Assembly: GCF_002220865.2 (NCBI RefSeq)
Contig: NZ_NHRJ02000003.1
Coordinates: 348,253-412,252, forward strand
Length of the DNA: 64,000 nt
Reading direction: 5' to 3'
From: Paenibacillus xerothermodurans
Lineage (GTDB): Bacteria > Bacillota > Bacilli > Paenibacillales > NBRC-103111
The notes beneath the pieces are model-generated. The model worked only from the letters and a program-made list of their open reading frames with translations. It did not search any database and was not told the DNA's origin. Both the position numbers and the translations under genes were made by a program. Of the stretch, positions 43,248 through 54,800 are shown one piece after another. The first letter of the stretch is position 1, and each line of letters begins with the position of its first letter.

Positions 43248-44337
43248 TCATGTGCTGCGCTTGGGTGCCCAATCCTGCATGCCCAGCATTTTCAGTACGG
43301 TTGCATACTGATCCGTGTTCATCATAGGAAATCCCTCGGCAGCGGCATTTTTGTACGGTGGGTCATGCATCTGCTGTGGCGTCAACCGCTGGTCCATGGG
43401 ACTATATTCCAGCACAGCAGGAATATCATGCTCACGCATGACGAGGGCCTCATCAATGTTCGGTACGTAATAGCCTGCCATGCCGATGACGCGGTCTTTA
43501 TCGGCCACGTTCTTCAAGATCGACTTTGTCGTGGGCAAGCCGAGGTCCGGTATCCGGGGGATGAAGTATACGAGATCCGGTGCCAACCGGCGGTAGGCCC
43601 GGACTTTCTCCACGCCGTATGCGCTCACAATCACACGTGCCTCAGCCTTATGTTCCCGAATTTTTGCCACGAGTTTCGCCGGATTGACATCTTTGGTGTC
43701 CAGCCACAGCAGCGCGCCTACGCGGCTCCACTCCAAAAACGCATCTAGCGTACGTACCTTGAACTCGGTTCTGTTGCCGACGAAATCGACGAGGTTCAGC
43801 TGTGAAATCTCCGTATAGCTCGTTTCGGCGACTTTGCCGGATCCGGTCGTTTCGCGATCAAGCGTGTCATCGTGACACATTACGATCTCTCCATCGGATG
43901 TCGTGCGCAGGTCTATCTCGATCATGGCCGGACCGGTTTCCACTACACGCTGCGCAGATTCCAGAGTGCATTCGGGCCAGCCGCCCTGAGGTGAATATCC
44001 CGCCCTGTGCGCCATCACAATGGCTGGGTGGCTTACAGCGAGCTCAAGCGCGTATACTTGGCCAGCTCGTTGGTATTTTTGAAGTTGATCGTGTACAAAG
44101 TCTTATTACCACATGTGGTGACACCCGACGCAGCCGCGGCTTGGGCTGCTGCCTGGTCTGCTGGCCGGGCTGCGGCTGCTGTTGGGATGCCGGCCACAGA
44201 GTGAAGCAACGACCAACCGATGCCGCACCGGCCACCTGGGCTGACTTGCGCAAAAAGGTTCGACGGTCTACAGTCTGATGAGGCATCGCCGCAAACACGT
44301 TCGGTTGTCGTTTGGATGGCTGTTGATGATTGTACAT
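43248..44337 (-). pseudogene. Tat-exported glycerophosphodiester phosphodiesterase, broken by frameshifts
   Basis: From ATG 44337 (GAGG 9 bases upstream) the frame opens with a Tat signal, VDRRTFLRKSAQVAGAASVG. The reading then shifts through a second frame (GNKTLYTINFKNTNELAKYT, stop near 44035) to a third, which carries the phosphodiesterase domain: MAHRAGYSPQGGWPECTLES, EIDLRTTSDGEIVMCHD, to the stop at 43248. The catalytic His, Glu, Asp and second His are retained, but signal and enzyme are not joined. The intact 256-codon part lacks its own site, so a functional exported enzyme is unlikely. Confidence 0.75.
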
Positions 44338-44570
44338 ATCATCTTTCCTCATTTCCCGCAAGATGTAGTTGTAACTTTGACCACATGTTCCTTTTAATCA
44401 CAGTACATACTAGTCCGGCATTGTTAACTATAGATTACGGCAGTTTTGATATTTTATTAAGACCAGCCCCGCGATAAGGATGGAGAAGGGATGCCGTGCA
44501 CATGGGGTATGCCTTCGCGTATTGCCAAACGATGATGGATATAGGAGGCAATGGTAAGGAGCTCGATCGT

Positions 44571-45564
44571 TTGAATTTTACAAGTGTTACATTTTATGCG
44601 TTTGGGAAGCCACAAGATGTTTTGATCGTCGAAAACAAAATACTGACTGCGCCTGCTCCGGGAGAAATCCTTGTACGTATGTTGGCGAGCCCTGTGAATC
44701 CGTCGGACTTAATACCGGTTAGAGGCAGCTATTCACACCGCATTTCTCTGCCCGCAGTGCCCGGGTATGAAGGTATTGGCATCGTAGAAGATGTAGGCTC
44801 CGGCGTGTCTACAGATATGATCGGCAAGCGCGTGCTGCCGCTGCGGGGAGAGGGGACGTGGCAGGATTATGTCATCTCGCCAGCACAATATGCAATCACC
44901 GTGCCCGGGACTGTAGACGATGATACGGCCGCACAATTATACATAAACCCTCTGACCGCTTGGCTCATTTGCACGGAAACATTAGGATTGCAACCCAATG
45001 ATGTGGTATTGGTAAATGCGTGCGGCTCGGCGATCGGTCGTATTTTTGCCCAATTGTCGCAGATTTTTGGTTGTTCAGCTCATTGCCGTTACCAGAAATG
45101 AAAAATACACGCATGAACTGCTTCATTTGGGCGCGTCTCACGTTATTAACACCACCGAAACACCGTTACATTCGGCTGTGACGGAACTGACGCATGGACG
45201 CGGAGCCTCTGCTGCTATTGATTCAGTCGGTGGCCCGGCCGGTACAGCGTTGGCGTCTTGTGTGCGGTCCGATGGCGTTTTGTTAACCATAGGATTGTTG
45301 TCAGGCATACCGATCGATGTGTCAAAAATCAAAGAGATGACAAAAGTGAATGTGAAAATGTTTCATCTCCGGCATTGGAATCGACAAGCGACCGTACAGG
45401 CGTGGCAGCGAGCTTTTGAGCGTCTGATCCATCTAATAAGCAAGCACCGGCTACGAACAATGCCCCCAAGTTGTCGGTATCCGTTGTCTTCGGCGAAAGA
45501 CGCGGTTGTGTCGGCTCAATCGAGCGGCAGCAATCGAGGGAAAGTGTTTATTCATATGTGGTAG
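44571..45564 (+). pseudogene. zinc-independent quinone oxidoreductase/alcohol dehydrogenase-like gene, frameshifted
   Basis: TTG 44571 follows AAGGAG by 8 bases. The N-terminal GroES-like half reads well (NPSDLIPVRGSYSHRISLPA, PGYEGIGIVEDVG) up to the nucleotide-binding start (VVLVNACGSAIGRIFAQLSQ), then ends at 45101. A one-base shift near 45067-45075 (run of T) restores VQLIAVTRNEKYTHELLHLG through to HIMW at 45564. Together they make a normal-length MDR-family reductase. Either a recent inactivation or a sequencing slip in the T run. Confidence 0.75.
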
Positions 45565-45736
45565 CCGTTTTTTTGGAGGGAGTGTACGCTGCGATGGGAG
45601 CAGACTGTTTGAAAATAGCTCCTGCAGTGTAGGTTTGTGTCCTATGAAAGCGCATACCTGGGGTGTATCCTGTCATTAGGCATCACGGATTACGACGCTA
45701 AGGTCACAGGCGCACCTCAGGAGGGATGAGCAACAC

Positions 45737-47059
45737 ATGAAAAAAATTACATTTATCGGTGCAGGCAGTCTCGTATTCACCAAAAATTTGGTACGGGATT
45801 TACTTACTTTCCCGGCGTTCGAAGATTGCACGATCACTCTATTGGATATTGATGCGGAGAGATTAGGCTATGCCAAAACAGCGGTAGACAATATTATGGC
45901 GGCGGGGCACTACCGGGCGAATGTCGAAGCGACCACAGACCGGGTGGAAGCTTTAACCGGCGCGGACGGCGTCGTATGCACTATTCTCGTCGGGGATTTG
46001 GACGTCTGGAGAACGGACATCGAAATTCCTAAAAAATATGGGGTAGACATCAACATTGGCGATACACGCGGCCCGTCGGGCATTTTCCGCTTTTTACGCA
46101 CCGTGCCTGTGATGATGGACATCTGCCGAGATATTGAACGCATTTGCCCGGACGCCGTATTTCTTAACTACACCAATCCGATGGCTATGCTGTGCAGAAC
46201 GATGCAGGGTGAAACTAACGTAACGTTGACAGGTCTCTGCCACAGTGTGCAGGGAACGGCGGCCATGCTGGCCCGCTGGATCGGCGCACCAATGGAGGAA
46301 ATTACCTATACATGCGCCGGAATTAATCACACCGCGTTTTATCTGGATTACAAGTGGAACGGTAAAGACGCCTATCCGCTCATTCGTGATGCGGTAACGA
46401 ACAGAACCGAAATATACAACGAGGAGCAAGTGCGTAACGAAATGTTTTTGCACCTCGATTATTTCGTCACCGAGTCAAGCGGACACAATTCAGAATACAA
46501 TGCGTGGTTTCGCAAACGGCCTGATCTTATCGAGAAATATTGCACGCACGGTACCGGCGGGAATCCCGGGGAATACGGCCGGATGATCAAATCGCGCGAG
46601 AGCAGGAAGCTGAATTGGACGCAGCAGATGGAGGCGTGGCGGGACAGCCCGATTGACCTTCGGCGCGGCGAGGAGTATGCGGCGTACATATTCAATGCGA
46701 CGATCGGGGACGGCACTTTGTTCGAGTTCAACGGCAATGTGCGCAATTTTGGTTTAATAGACAATCTGCCTGAGGGCAGCTGTGTCGAAGTTCCGGTGAT
46801 TGCTTCCCGCAAAGGGCTGCAGCCGATTCACGTAGGCCCGCTGTCTGATCAGCTGGCGCTGCTGGTCGATCCGATGGCCAGATGCGAGGAATTGGCCGTA
46901 GAGGGCGGGCTTACCGGCGACCCGCGAAAAATATTCCATGCGGTATGCTACGATCCGCTCACATCTGCCGTGCTCAGCTTGGCTGAAATCAAGACCATGG
47001 TGGATGAAATGTTCGAGGCGAATAAAGATTGGCTTCCCCAGTTTAAACATTTTTCCTGA
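45737..47059 (+). CDS. GH4 alpha-galactosidase-like glycosidase, copy 1
   Basis: 440 residues. GH4 enzymes hydrolyse glycosides by an NAD- and Mn-dependent redox mechanism. [18 protein letters not shown] binds [16 protein letters not shown] and [10 protein letters not shown] carry the metal-binding Cys and His; [10 protein letters not shown] is conserved. The Cys-His pattern resembles MelA-type alpha-galactosidases. AGGAGG precedes ATG 45737. TGAAAGCGCATACC at 45645-45658 is a two-mismatch cre-like site that might put it under CcpA. It forms a repeated unit with the following SDR gene. Confidence 0.9.
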   Translation: MKKITFIGAGSLVFTKNLVRDLLTFPAFEDCTITLLDIDAERLGYAKTAVDNIMAAGHYRANVEATTDRVEALTGADGVVCTILVGDLDVWRTDIEIPKKYGVDINIGDTRGPSGIFRFLRTVPVMMDICRDIERICPDAVFLNYTNPMAMLCRTMQGETNVTLTGLCHSVQGTAAMLARWIGAPMEEITYTCAGINHTAFYLDYKWNGKDAYPLIRDAVTNRTEIYNEEQVRNEMFLHLDYFVTESSGHNSEYNAWFRKRPDLIEKYCTHGTGGNPGEYGRMIKSRESRKLNWTQQMEAWRDSPIDLRRGEEYAAYIFNATIGDGTLFEFNGNVRNFGLIDNLPEGSCVEVPVIASRKGLQPIHVGPLSDQLALLVDPMARCEELAVEGGLTGDPRKIFHAVCYDPLTSAVLSLAEIKTMVDEMFEANKDWLPQFKHFS

Positions 47060-47252
47060 GCGGTGGTGTGCGCGAGCACCATGGCATGCAGGTGAAACGA
47101 GGGCTGTGTTCACATGTTTATTACTGATGTGGAAACATTTAAATACAAAAGCATCCGTACCCATCCGGGGATTGGCTGCCCTTGTTCAAACAGGGCTGGG
47201 AGAAACGTCAGCAGCCGCACAGTTTAAATCAACGGCGGGAGGCGAAGGGCAG

Positions 47253-48065
47253 GTGCAGATAGATCTCAGCGGTAAGGTGGCAATCGTAACAGGGGCCGGT
47301 CGGGGCATTGGCCGCGATATTGCGATGACATTAGCGTCAGAGGGTGTCATAACGATAGTCACGGATGTCAACGAGGCTCACTTGGCGGCGGTTAAACAAG
47401 AATTTGATGCTTCGGGCTATCAGGGATCTCAGTATGTTTGCGACGTGCGCGATTATGGCCGCATAGAAGAAGTGGTTGCATCCGTGATTGCAGATTATGG
47501 TCGTCTGGATATACTCGTGAACAATGCGGGGGTGGCTGGCGGCGCACCAGTGGCATCGCTTTCAGAGGAAACGTGGGATCTCAATATGGATGTTAATTTA
47601 AAAGGGACTTATCTGATGAGCAAGGCCGTCATTCCGGTCATGAAGCGTCAGCGATCGGGACGAATTATTAACGCGGCCTCGTTTGCGGCGATTGTTCCGA
47701 GCTACGGAGGTTCCGCTTACGCTGCATCCAAAGCTGGGGTGCGACAATTCACCAGGGTGCTCGCAGGAGAGCTGGGGCCCTGGAATATTACCGTGAATTG
47801 CTACGCGCCGGGGATGATTCCAACGGACATGAATCATTTTGCGGAGCGGCCGGAGGACGACCAGCAGCGTCTGCTCGATACGCTCACGCTTCGCCGCTGG
47901 GGGAGCAAAGACCATGTCGCCCATTTAATCTGCTTTCTCGCATCAGACTTGGCCGAGTATATTACCGGGACCATGATCGATGTGAGCGGAGGGAAGCTCG
48001 CGACCCAGACCCCCAAGATCGCTTATGAAAAAGCAGAGTCGGAGGTGCGGAATTATGCACCGTGA
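47253..48065 (+). CDS. short-chain dehydrogenase/reductase
   Basis: 270 residues, classical SDR. TGAGRGIGRDIA is the cofactor loop, NNAGVAGG the structural motif, and YAASKAG carries the catalytic Tyr and Lys, with the Ser in NAASF. Likely oxidises a sugar or polyol linked to the GH4 pathway. GTG 47253 is the chosen start, with GGGAGG 11 bases upstream; the longer upstream frame reads into the GH4 gene. Confidence 0.85.
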   Translation: MQIDLSGKVAIVTGAGRGIGRDIAMTLASEGVITIVTDVNEAHLAAVKQEFDASGYQGSQYVCDVRDYGRIEEVVASVIADYGRLDILVNNAGVAGGAPVASLSEETWDLNMDVNLKGTYLMSKAVIPVMKRQRSGRIINAASFAAIVPSYGGSAYAASKAGVRQFTRVLAGELGPWNITVNCYAPGMIPTDMNHFAERPEDDQQRLLDTLTLRRWGSKDHVAHLICFLASDLAEYITGTMIDVSGGKLATQTPKIAYEKAESEVRNYAP

Positions 48066-48067
48066 CA

Positions 48068-48545
48068 CATTCCCGGAAATTAAATGACTCACGGTAATTG
48101 TGACGAGGAGGCGCGAAAGGGGTTGGTGCCGCGATCGTGGAAAAGTTCGTGCAGGCCGGCGCCAAGGTAGCCATTGCCGACGCGGACGCACAGGGCGAAT
48201 CGGTGACTGATAGATGGAGAAGCCAAGGGTACGAGGTCCGCTATTACAACTGCTATGTTTCCTCTGGCTCCGACGTCGGTCGCACGGTGCAGTTGATTGA
48301 AAATGATTTTGAAAGCGTGGATGTGCTGGTGAATAACGCGGGCACTTGTCCACGCGGGGACCTGCAGGGGACGGACGAAGCTCTGTGGGTTCGGGTCATG
48401 GCATCAATCTAAAGGGTGTGTATCTGATGTGTCAGGCTGTCGCTCCTCTGATGAGCGGCGGGGCAAGGGGTCATCCTGAACAGTGGCGCGCTAGCGGCTA
48501 GAGGCAATGCGAGCCTCTTTCAACACCCTGCGAGTCTAGACACGT
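48068..48545 (+). pseudogene. degraded second SDR gene
   Basis: Pieces in different frames spell an SDR: VIVT, then GGAKGVGAAIVEKFVQ, DVLVNNAGTCPRGDL, then after a shift LKGVYLMCQAVAPLMSGG, then [16 protein letters not shown]. At least three frameshifts and loss of the YxxxK region and C-terminus make it nonfunctional. It follows the intact SDR by a few bases and precedes the second GH4 gene. Confidence 0.75.
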
Positions 48546-48591
48546 AACGCACGAGCTGTGTCAAAAAATTGCTGAGAAGGGACGGTCAACG

Positions 48592-49914
48592 ATGGCAAAA
48601 ATCACTTTTATCGGTGCCGGAAGTCTTGTATTCACAAAAAATTTGGTGCGGGATCTGCTCACTTTTCCTGCGTTTGAGGATTGCACCATCGCATTGATGG
48701 ACATCGATCAGGAACGTCTGGGGTACGCCAAGCAAACCGTAGACAATATTATTGCCGCGGGTAATTACTCAGCCAATGTGGTAGCTACTACCGATCGGGC
48801 AGAAGCGTTAACCGGTGCAAACGGCGTTGTCTGCACCATCCTCGTGGGCGATCTGCCGGTGTGGAGGACCGATCTGGAAATTCCGAAGGCATACGGGGTT
48901 GATATTAACATCGGCGATACTCGGGGACCGGCCGGCATTTTCCGCTTTCTGCGCACAGTGCCCGTCATGCTAGATATTTGCCGGGATATTGAACGCTACT
49001 GCCCGGATGCGGTGTTCCTAAACTACACCAATCCCATGGCGATGCTCTGCCGCGCGATGCAGGGTGAGACCGGCGTCACGGTCACCGGCTTATGCCACAG
49101 CGTTCAAGGGACGGCCGCCATGCTAGCCGGGTGGATCGGTGCGCCTATGGAGGAGATTACATACACATGTGCCGGCATTAACCACCAAGCATTTTATCTG
49201 GACTACAAGTGGAACGGAAAAGACGCTTACCCGCTGATCCGCGACGCGGTGCTGAATCGGCCGGAGGTGTACAACGAAGAGCAGGTCAGAAATGAAATGT
49301 ATCTACACCTTGATTATTACGTCACGGAATCCAGCGGCCACAACTCCGAGTACAATGCTTGGTTCCGCAAGCGTCCTGATCTCATTCAAAAATACTGTAC
49401 TCATGGTACCGGCTGGAATCCGGGTGAGTACGCTCTCACCGTAAAGCACGCTGAGCTCAGGCGCAGCGATTGGCAGAACCAGATGATCGAATGGCGGGAC
49501 AGCGCGATCGACTTGCAGCGTGGAAACGAATACGCGTCGTATATCTTCAACTCAGTGTTTGGCGACGGAACATTATTCGAATTCAATGGCAACGTGCGCA
49601 ATTTCGGATTGATTGACAACCTGCCGGAAGGCGCCTGCGTCGAGGTACCCGTTCTAGCTTCCCGAAAGGGTTTAAGTCCGATTCACGTCGGTCCGCTGCC
49701 GACGCAATTGGCGCTGCTCGTTAACACCAGCGCAAGATGTGAGGAGCTGGCCGTAGAAGGCGCGCTCACCGGCGATCCCCGGAAAATATTCCATGCCATC
49801 TGCTACGACCCACTGACGTCGGCTGTACTCAGCTTGGCGGAAATTAAGTCGATGGTCGATCAAATGTTCGAGGCTAACAAGGAATGGCTGCCGCAGTTTA
49901 AACATTATTGTTAA
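48592..49914 (+). CDS. GH4 alpha-galactosidase-like glycosidase, copy 2
   Basis: 440 residues, the same length as the copy at 45.7 kb and identical at most positions by eye (roughly 85 percent over the first 140). All GH4 motifs are kept: [53 protein letters not shown] precedes ATG 48592. The arrangement indicates a tandem duplication followed by divergence; the two enzymes may have different substrates. Confidence 0.9.
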   Translation: MAKITFIGAGSLVFTKNLVRDLLTFPAFEDCTIALMDIDQERLGYAKQTVDNIIAAGNYSANVVATTDRAEALTGANGVVCTILVGDLPVWRTDLEIPKAYGVDINIGDTRGPAGIFRFLRTVPVMLDICRDIERYCPDAVFLNYTNPMAMLCRAMQGETGVTVTGLCHSVQGTAAMLAGWIGAPMEEITYTCAGINHQAFYLDYKWNGKDAYPLIRDAVLNRPEVYNEEQVRNEMYLHLDYYVTESSGHNSEYNAWFRKRPDLIQKYCTHGTGWNPGEYALTVKHAELRRSDWQNQMIEWRDSAIDLQRGNEYASYIFNSVFGDGTLFEFNGNVRNFGLIDNLPEGACVEVPVLASRKGLSPIHVGPLPTQLALLVNTSARCEELAVEGALTGDPRKIFHAICYDPLTSAVLSLAEIKSMVDQMFEANKEWLPQFKHYC

Positions 49915-49991
49915 TTGCGTGACATTGGCTCCAGAATTGCTTGAAGCGTCACGGATTGCATCTGGGGGTCGATGCAAGTGCAAGACACACG

Positions 49992-50045
49992 AAAAAAAGC
50001 TAAGATCAATGCCGCCCGCAGCGTACTTGATCCTAGCTTTTTTTG
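49992..50045. terminator. bidirectional intrinsic terminator between GH4 copy 2 and tetR
   Basis: AAAGCTAAGATCAA (ending 50009) pairs with TTGATCCTAGCTTT (50027-50040), with an A tract on the left and a T tract on the right, so it can end transcription from both convergent genes. Confidence 0.85.
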
Positions 50046-50131
50046 GTTATGCATGCCATGCGACCGAAGCAATCATCGCGCAACCCGCGAAACGTGGAAG
50101 GTTCCGCCTAAAGTTTCCATTTGCACTCGCT

Positions 50132-51019
50132 TCAACCAGCATGATGCGGAATGCGTGAATCGAATGCCGTTTTCAGCAGTTGAATCAGCTGCTCATCCTG
50201 CTTGGCCAACGTTAACAGGTAGTTGTACAAGCCTTGAATAATGATGGCGCTCGGTTGCTCCTTTTGCAGCTCCGCCACGATAGTCTCTAACGTCTGCAGC
50301 ATCGTGTGTGCGGTTTGCGTATCTGGTTGGTGCGACCGAATCCGCAGCTCAATGTGCTCGGTGAGCGATTCGAGTCTTTGCTTATCCGTCTGATATACCT
50401 GATCGAGCGGCTCCAGAGCGGATTGCAAAATCGGAGTAGGCCGTTTCCTGCGAATGCCTTCAACCAGATCGTCCAACCTTTCGACCAGGTACCCGGCAAG
50501 CTTGGTGCCGTCGATCGGATAATTACAAAAAATAAAGAAGAAAAAGTACTCCTTCAAGCAACCGTGCAGCATACTCGCACAATCCATCGAATGAGCCTCT
50601 ATATCCGGACCGTACAGCTCAATAATCCGTTTTTGGAACCAGCGGGCCATCTCCAACGATTCCCGGGTCATCACTTCACTAATCGCCTTTTCTGTGAACG
50701 CGGTCCCCTTGACCAGCATGCAGAGGAAGTTTTTGTTTTCCAAAATCAACTGGCACTGCACTAGGATCCCCCGTATTAGCAGGTCTCTCGGCGTTAGGTG
50801 CGGATTGGACTCGGCCTCTCGGAGTTCGGTGTGCACTCTTTCAAAATGATGATTGAATATGGAAAAAAGAAGCTCCTCTTTTGAAGGGAAATGCTGATAG
50901 AACGCGCCCTTGGATACTCCGGCCAGATTCACTATATCCTGGACCGAAGTCGTGTGATAATCGCGCTCTCCGAATAATTTCATCGCTGACTGAATCAACA
51001 TGGTCTTCTTATCATTCAT
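50132..51019 (-). CDS. TetR/AcrR-family transcriptional regulator
   Basis: 295 residues. The N-terminal helix-turn-helix is classical (IQSAMKLFGERDYHTTSVQDI, AGVSKGAFYQHFPSKEELLF). The ligand domain is longer than usual by roughly 90 residues, with a C-terminal helical extension. Probably represses the divergent RND efflux operon and itself through the two palindromes between them. ATG 51019 is preferred over GTG 51031; AGGACG lies about 11 bases before it. Confidence 0.88.
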   Translation of the reverse strand: MNDKKTMLIQSAMKLFGERDYHTTSVQDIVNLAGVSKGAFYQHFPSKEELLFSIFNHHFERVHTELREAESNPHLTPRDLLIRGILVQCQLILENKNFLCMLVKGTAFTEKAISEVMTRESLEMARWFQKRIIELYGPDIEAHSMDCASMLHGCLKEYFFFFIFCNYPIDGTKLAGYLVERLDDLVEGIRRKRPTPILQSALEPLDQVYQTDKQRLESLTEHIELRIRSHQPDTQTAHTMLQTLETIVAELQKEQPSAIIIQGLYNYLLTLAKQDEQLIQLLKTAFDSRIPHHAG

Positions 51020-51116
51020 GTGGCGCGTCACGTCCTAGTTCGCAGAATCCGTGCAGTGGTGCACCGCTTATTTTATGAAGCAATTGTATCGAGAAGTTTG
51101 CAATAAGTCAATATGA

Positions 51117-51130
51117 TGACCGGTCGGTCA
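51117..51130. promoter_or_regulatory. candidate TetR operator, proximal to tetR
   Basis: TGACCGGTCGGTCA, an inverted repeat TGACCG/CGGTCA with a two-base centre. It matches the second site at 51194 and lies about 98 bases before the tetR start. Confidence 0.6.
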
Positions 51131-51193
51131 GTTCACGTTAAAGTTCACAAAAAATCTAATTGTAATTCCTTTTTTTATCATATATATTAATTT

Positions 51194-51207
51194 TGACCGA
51201 CTGGTCA
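51194..51207. promoter_or_regulatory. candidate TetR operator, proximal to the efflux operon
   Basis: TGACCGACTGGTCA, sharing the TGACC...GGTCA arms with the site at 51117. It lies 67 bases before the GbsR-like gene start, at a position suited to repress its promoter. Confidence 0.6.
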
Positions 51208-51273
51208 TTTCTTTGATTCCTGCAATGTTAACTGTGTTCGTAACGATGTTAAAAATGGACGGGGAGCTGATGT

Positions 51274-51777
51274 ATGAAACCATTCCCGGAAAACTTTGCC
51301 GAGCTGCAGGGCCGCGTACACCAACAGATGTCACTTCTGCTCGAGTCGCGTGGCTACAGCCCATTGGTGGGGAAAATTCTCTCGCTTCTGCTGTTTGCTT
51401 CCGGGCCGCTCAGTTTGAAGGAGATCGCGGATCGGTTGGAGGTATCCAAGGCGGCGGTCAGCGTACAGGTGCGCGCTATGGAAAGACACGGCATGTGCCA
51501 CAAAGTGCCTTATCGAAATGACCGCAGGGATTACTATGCCGTGGCCGACGACTTGTGCGTAACCATCATAAGGTCCGAATTGGCGAAAGTCCAGGAAATT
51601 CAAACCTGTTTACACGAAACGTTGTCCGCCCTGACGGCTTTTTCTGAGCTCGGACCCGACGAAGAAGATTCTTACATAATTTTTAAAAACAGGTTCACGG
51701 AGCTGTCTTCGCTGTATGGTTTGTTTGCACAAAGACTAAAAACTTTGGCGGTGGATTGGTCGATGGAGCACTCGTGA
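51274..51777 (+). CDS. GbsR/MarR-type transcriptional regulator
   Basis: 167 residues, winged helix: PLSLKEIADRLEVSKAAVSVQVRAMERHG is the helix-turn-helix, followed by DRRDYYAV as the wing. The C-terminal half is helical, for dimerisation. The layout is that of GbsR-like MarR relatives. GGGGAG 7 bases before ATG 51274. First gene of the efflux operon, so a second, local level of control of the exporter is likely. Confidence 0.85.
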   Translation: MKPFPENFAELQGRVHQQMSLLLESRGYSPLVGKILSLLLFASGPLSLKEIADRLEVSKAAVSVQVRAMERHGMCHKVPYRNDRRDYYAVADDLCVTIIRSELAKVQEIQTCLHETLSALTAFSELGPDEEDSYIIFKNRFTELSSLYGLFAQRLKTLAVDWSMEHS

Positions 51778-51844
51778 GCACAGCAAAGCAAGGTGCAAAG
51801 CTTTTGTATTTTATTGTTGGGCAACCCATTGGAGGACTAGAGAG

Positions 51845-54800
51845 ATGAACCAACTAACTCGTTTTTCTTTGAAAAACGTTGCTGCGATCTTGATTATAAG
51901 CGTTATTTTGTTCATTGCAGGGAGCTTTTCGGCGACTACGTTGAAGCAGGAGAGTATGCCGGATATTTCTCTGCCCGTTGTGTTTGTTAGCACCGTATAC
52001 CCCGCGCCTCCCATGGACGTAATGGAAGACGTCACCCAAGAATTGGAGAAGCGGATTGTCGGAATCGAAGGACTCAAGAAAATTGACTCCACGTCCAACG
52101 AAAACTTTTCGATGATAACCGTGGAGCTCATCAACGGACGCAGCCCGGATGATGCTAAAGATGACATTGAGGACGCCCTGGCGGACGTAGAGCTTCCGGC
52201 GGGCGCAAGCAAGCCGAAGGTCTCCAAATTCGGAAGTAACGAATTTCCTGTCTATTTCGCTGCAATGCAAGGCGACGAGAACACGAATCAGGAAGAGCTG
52301 AACCGTATTTACACGGATGTGATCGAGCCCACATTGAGTGCGATGGACGGCATAGACCACGTAGACTCAGTCGGCCAGCAGGAAGCGACACTGAGCCTTA
52401 AATTGGATCTGAACGCGCTGAATACATACGGACTCACGCCTGACTCTGTCACGCAAAGTATTCGATCCGCGGTGATGTCGAGTCCGGCCGGTTCGGCAGA
52501 TTTGAATGGGACGACACAGTCGATCCGGGTCGAAAGTGATCTGAACACCATTTACAACCTGGAAAATATGAAAATCGCCAGCCCAACGGGTCAGACCGTG
52601 CTGCTAAAAGAAATCGCCAAGGTGGAGGCGGTATCCGAATCAGAGTACCTGACGCGTTTCAACAACCTGCCTGCCATCGGTCTCACGCTGTTCAAGAGCA
52701 AGGATGCGAACACCGTTGAATTCGCCGATCAAGTGGAGAGTTTAATGGCTGGCTGGGAGAAGGACTATCCCAATATTAATTTCACCAGCGTGTTCAACTC
52801 TGCGACAGATGTGAAGAAGTCCATCAGCGGAATGCTGAAGGAAGGCACGCTCGGTGCAATACTGGCTTCCGTCATGATTCTGCTGTTTTTAAGAAACGTG
52901 CGTATGACACTGATCGTGCTGGTGTCCATTCCGCTATCCATCCTGACCACGTTGTGTATGATGGCTTGGCTGGATCTTTCGCTCAACATTATGACGCTGG
53001 GCGGATTAACGATCGCGGTAGGACGCGTCGTGGACGACAGTATCGTTGTTATTGAGAACATATACACGGAGCTGCAAAAGGCGCATGAGCGCAATGAATC
53101 CGTCATCGCCCTGGCAACCTCCAAGGTGGCGTCGGCGATCACGTCTTCAACGATAACGACGGCTGGCGTGTTTATACCGATCGCGTTTGTCAGCGGCATT
53201 CTGGGTGATATTTTCAGACCGTTTGCGATTACGTTGGTCGTGGCTCTAATGGCTTCGTTGATTGTAGCGTTGACTGTCATTCCGATGCTGGCGAAGCTGA
53301 TGGTGTTGAAAAGCAATAAAATCAAGCACCACGACGAGGCGTCCCAGGGCAAGCTGACACAACAATACAAAAAGATTCTGAATTACTCTCTGAGTAATCC
53401 GATCAAAATCATCATGCTTTCGGTACTTATTCTAGTCGTATCCATCGGCGGCACAGTGCCGTTCTTGGCCTCGTCCTTCATGCCGGAGAGCGCAACAGAA
53501 AAGCAAGTGCAGTTTACGTTGAAGCTGCCGAGAGAGACATCTTTTGAAGCAATGGATATGAAAGTCAGGGAAATCGAAGCCATGTTCGGGGAGGCGAAGG
53601 ACGCAAGCGGACAGCCGGTGTTTGAATATTACGAGTCGATGGTCGGATACGACCAGATGAACACAAGCGGAGAGCGGACGGACTACAGAGCAATGATTAT
53701 GGCGTCCGTGTCGGATCATCTCGATGCCGAGGAAACTGCTGAGGAGTTTAAGCAAAAAATCAAGTACATCGTACCTCAAGAATCGGAAGTCGAAGGAGTG
53801 CTTCTGTCGGCCGCCATGTCCGGCACCGGTGAGGACTTTGCCTTCTTGCTCAAAGGAGAGGACTTGAATCAGCTCACCGCAGGGGTGCAGTCGATAAGAA
53901 AAAAACTCGAGGAGTTTCCGGAGCTTGAGGAGATCAAGGATAACCTGAGTGAAAGAAAATTACAGATCACAGTCGGCGTGGATCAAAATAAAGCTAGGCT
54001 GTACGGACTTTCCGCCGCACAGGTTACAGGCGCGGTGAGCCAGTGGATGAATGAAACTGAGATCGGCGAAATCAAATTCGATAACGTGTCCTTCCTAACG
54101 AAGGTTACGGTGGATGAGCAATTCAAGGATTCAATAGAAGAGATAGGGCGAATCCGAATCCCGACACCAAGCGGCACCACAGTAAATCTCAATGAGGTAG
54201 CCAAGGTTCGGCAGCTGGACGCGCCTGCGGCGATCTCTAGAGAAATGCAGCAGCAATATGTCAAAATTACAGCTAAAATCGACAGCACCGACAAAGGCGG
54301 CGTGAGCGCGCGAGTGACCGAAGCGCTGCAGTCGGTGGAGCTTCCTCCTGGTGTACGCACACAGGTGCAAGGCGTGAGCGAGGATATCCAAGAAAGCTTT
54401 GGACAGATGGCAGTGGCGATGCTTGCCGCTATTATGATCGTATATTTGGTCATGGTCATCGCGTTTGGCAATGCCAGCGCTCCGTTCGCGATTATGTTCT
54501 CCTTGCCGCTTGCCGCTATCGGCGGATTCCTGGGGCTGTTCCTCACAGGGGAATCCATCAACATCACATCTTTGATCGGGTTTCTCATGTTGGTAGGTAT
54601 TGTCGTGACCAATGCGATCGTCCTCGTCGATCGTGTGCAGCAGCTGCGCGAGGACGGCATGAACGTACATGACGCTCTGGTGGAGGCCGGATTGACACGA
54701 CTGCGCCCGATCATTATGACTGCCGGAGCAACGATCTTCTCCCAGCTCCCACTGGCGCTCGGTCTGTCCGAGGGCACTCTTATCTCTAAGAGCTTGGCGG

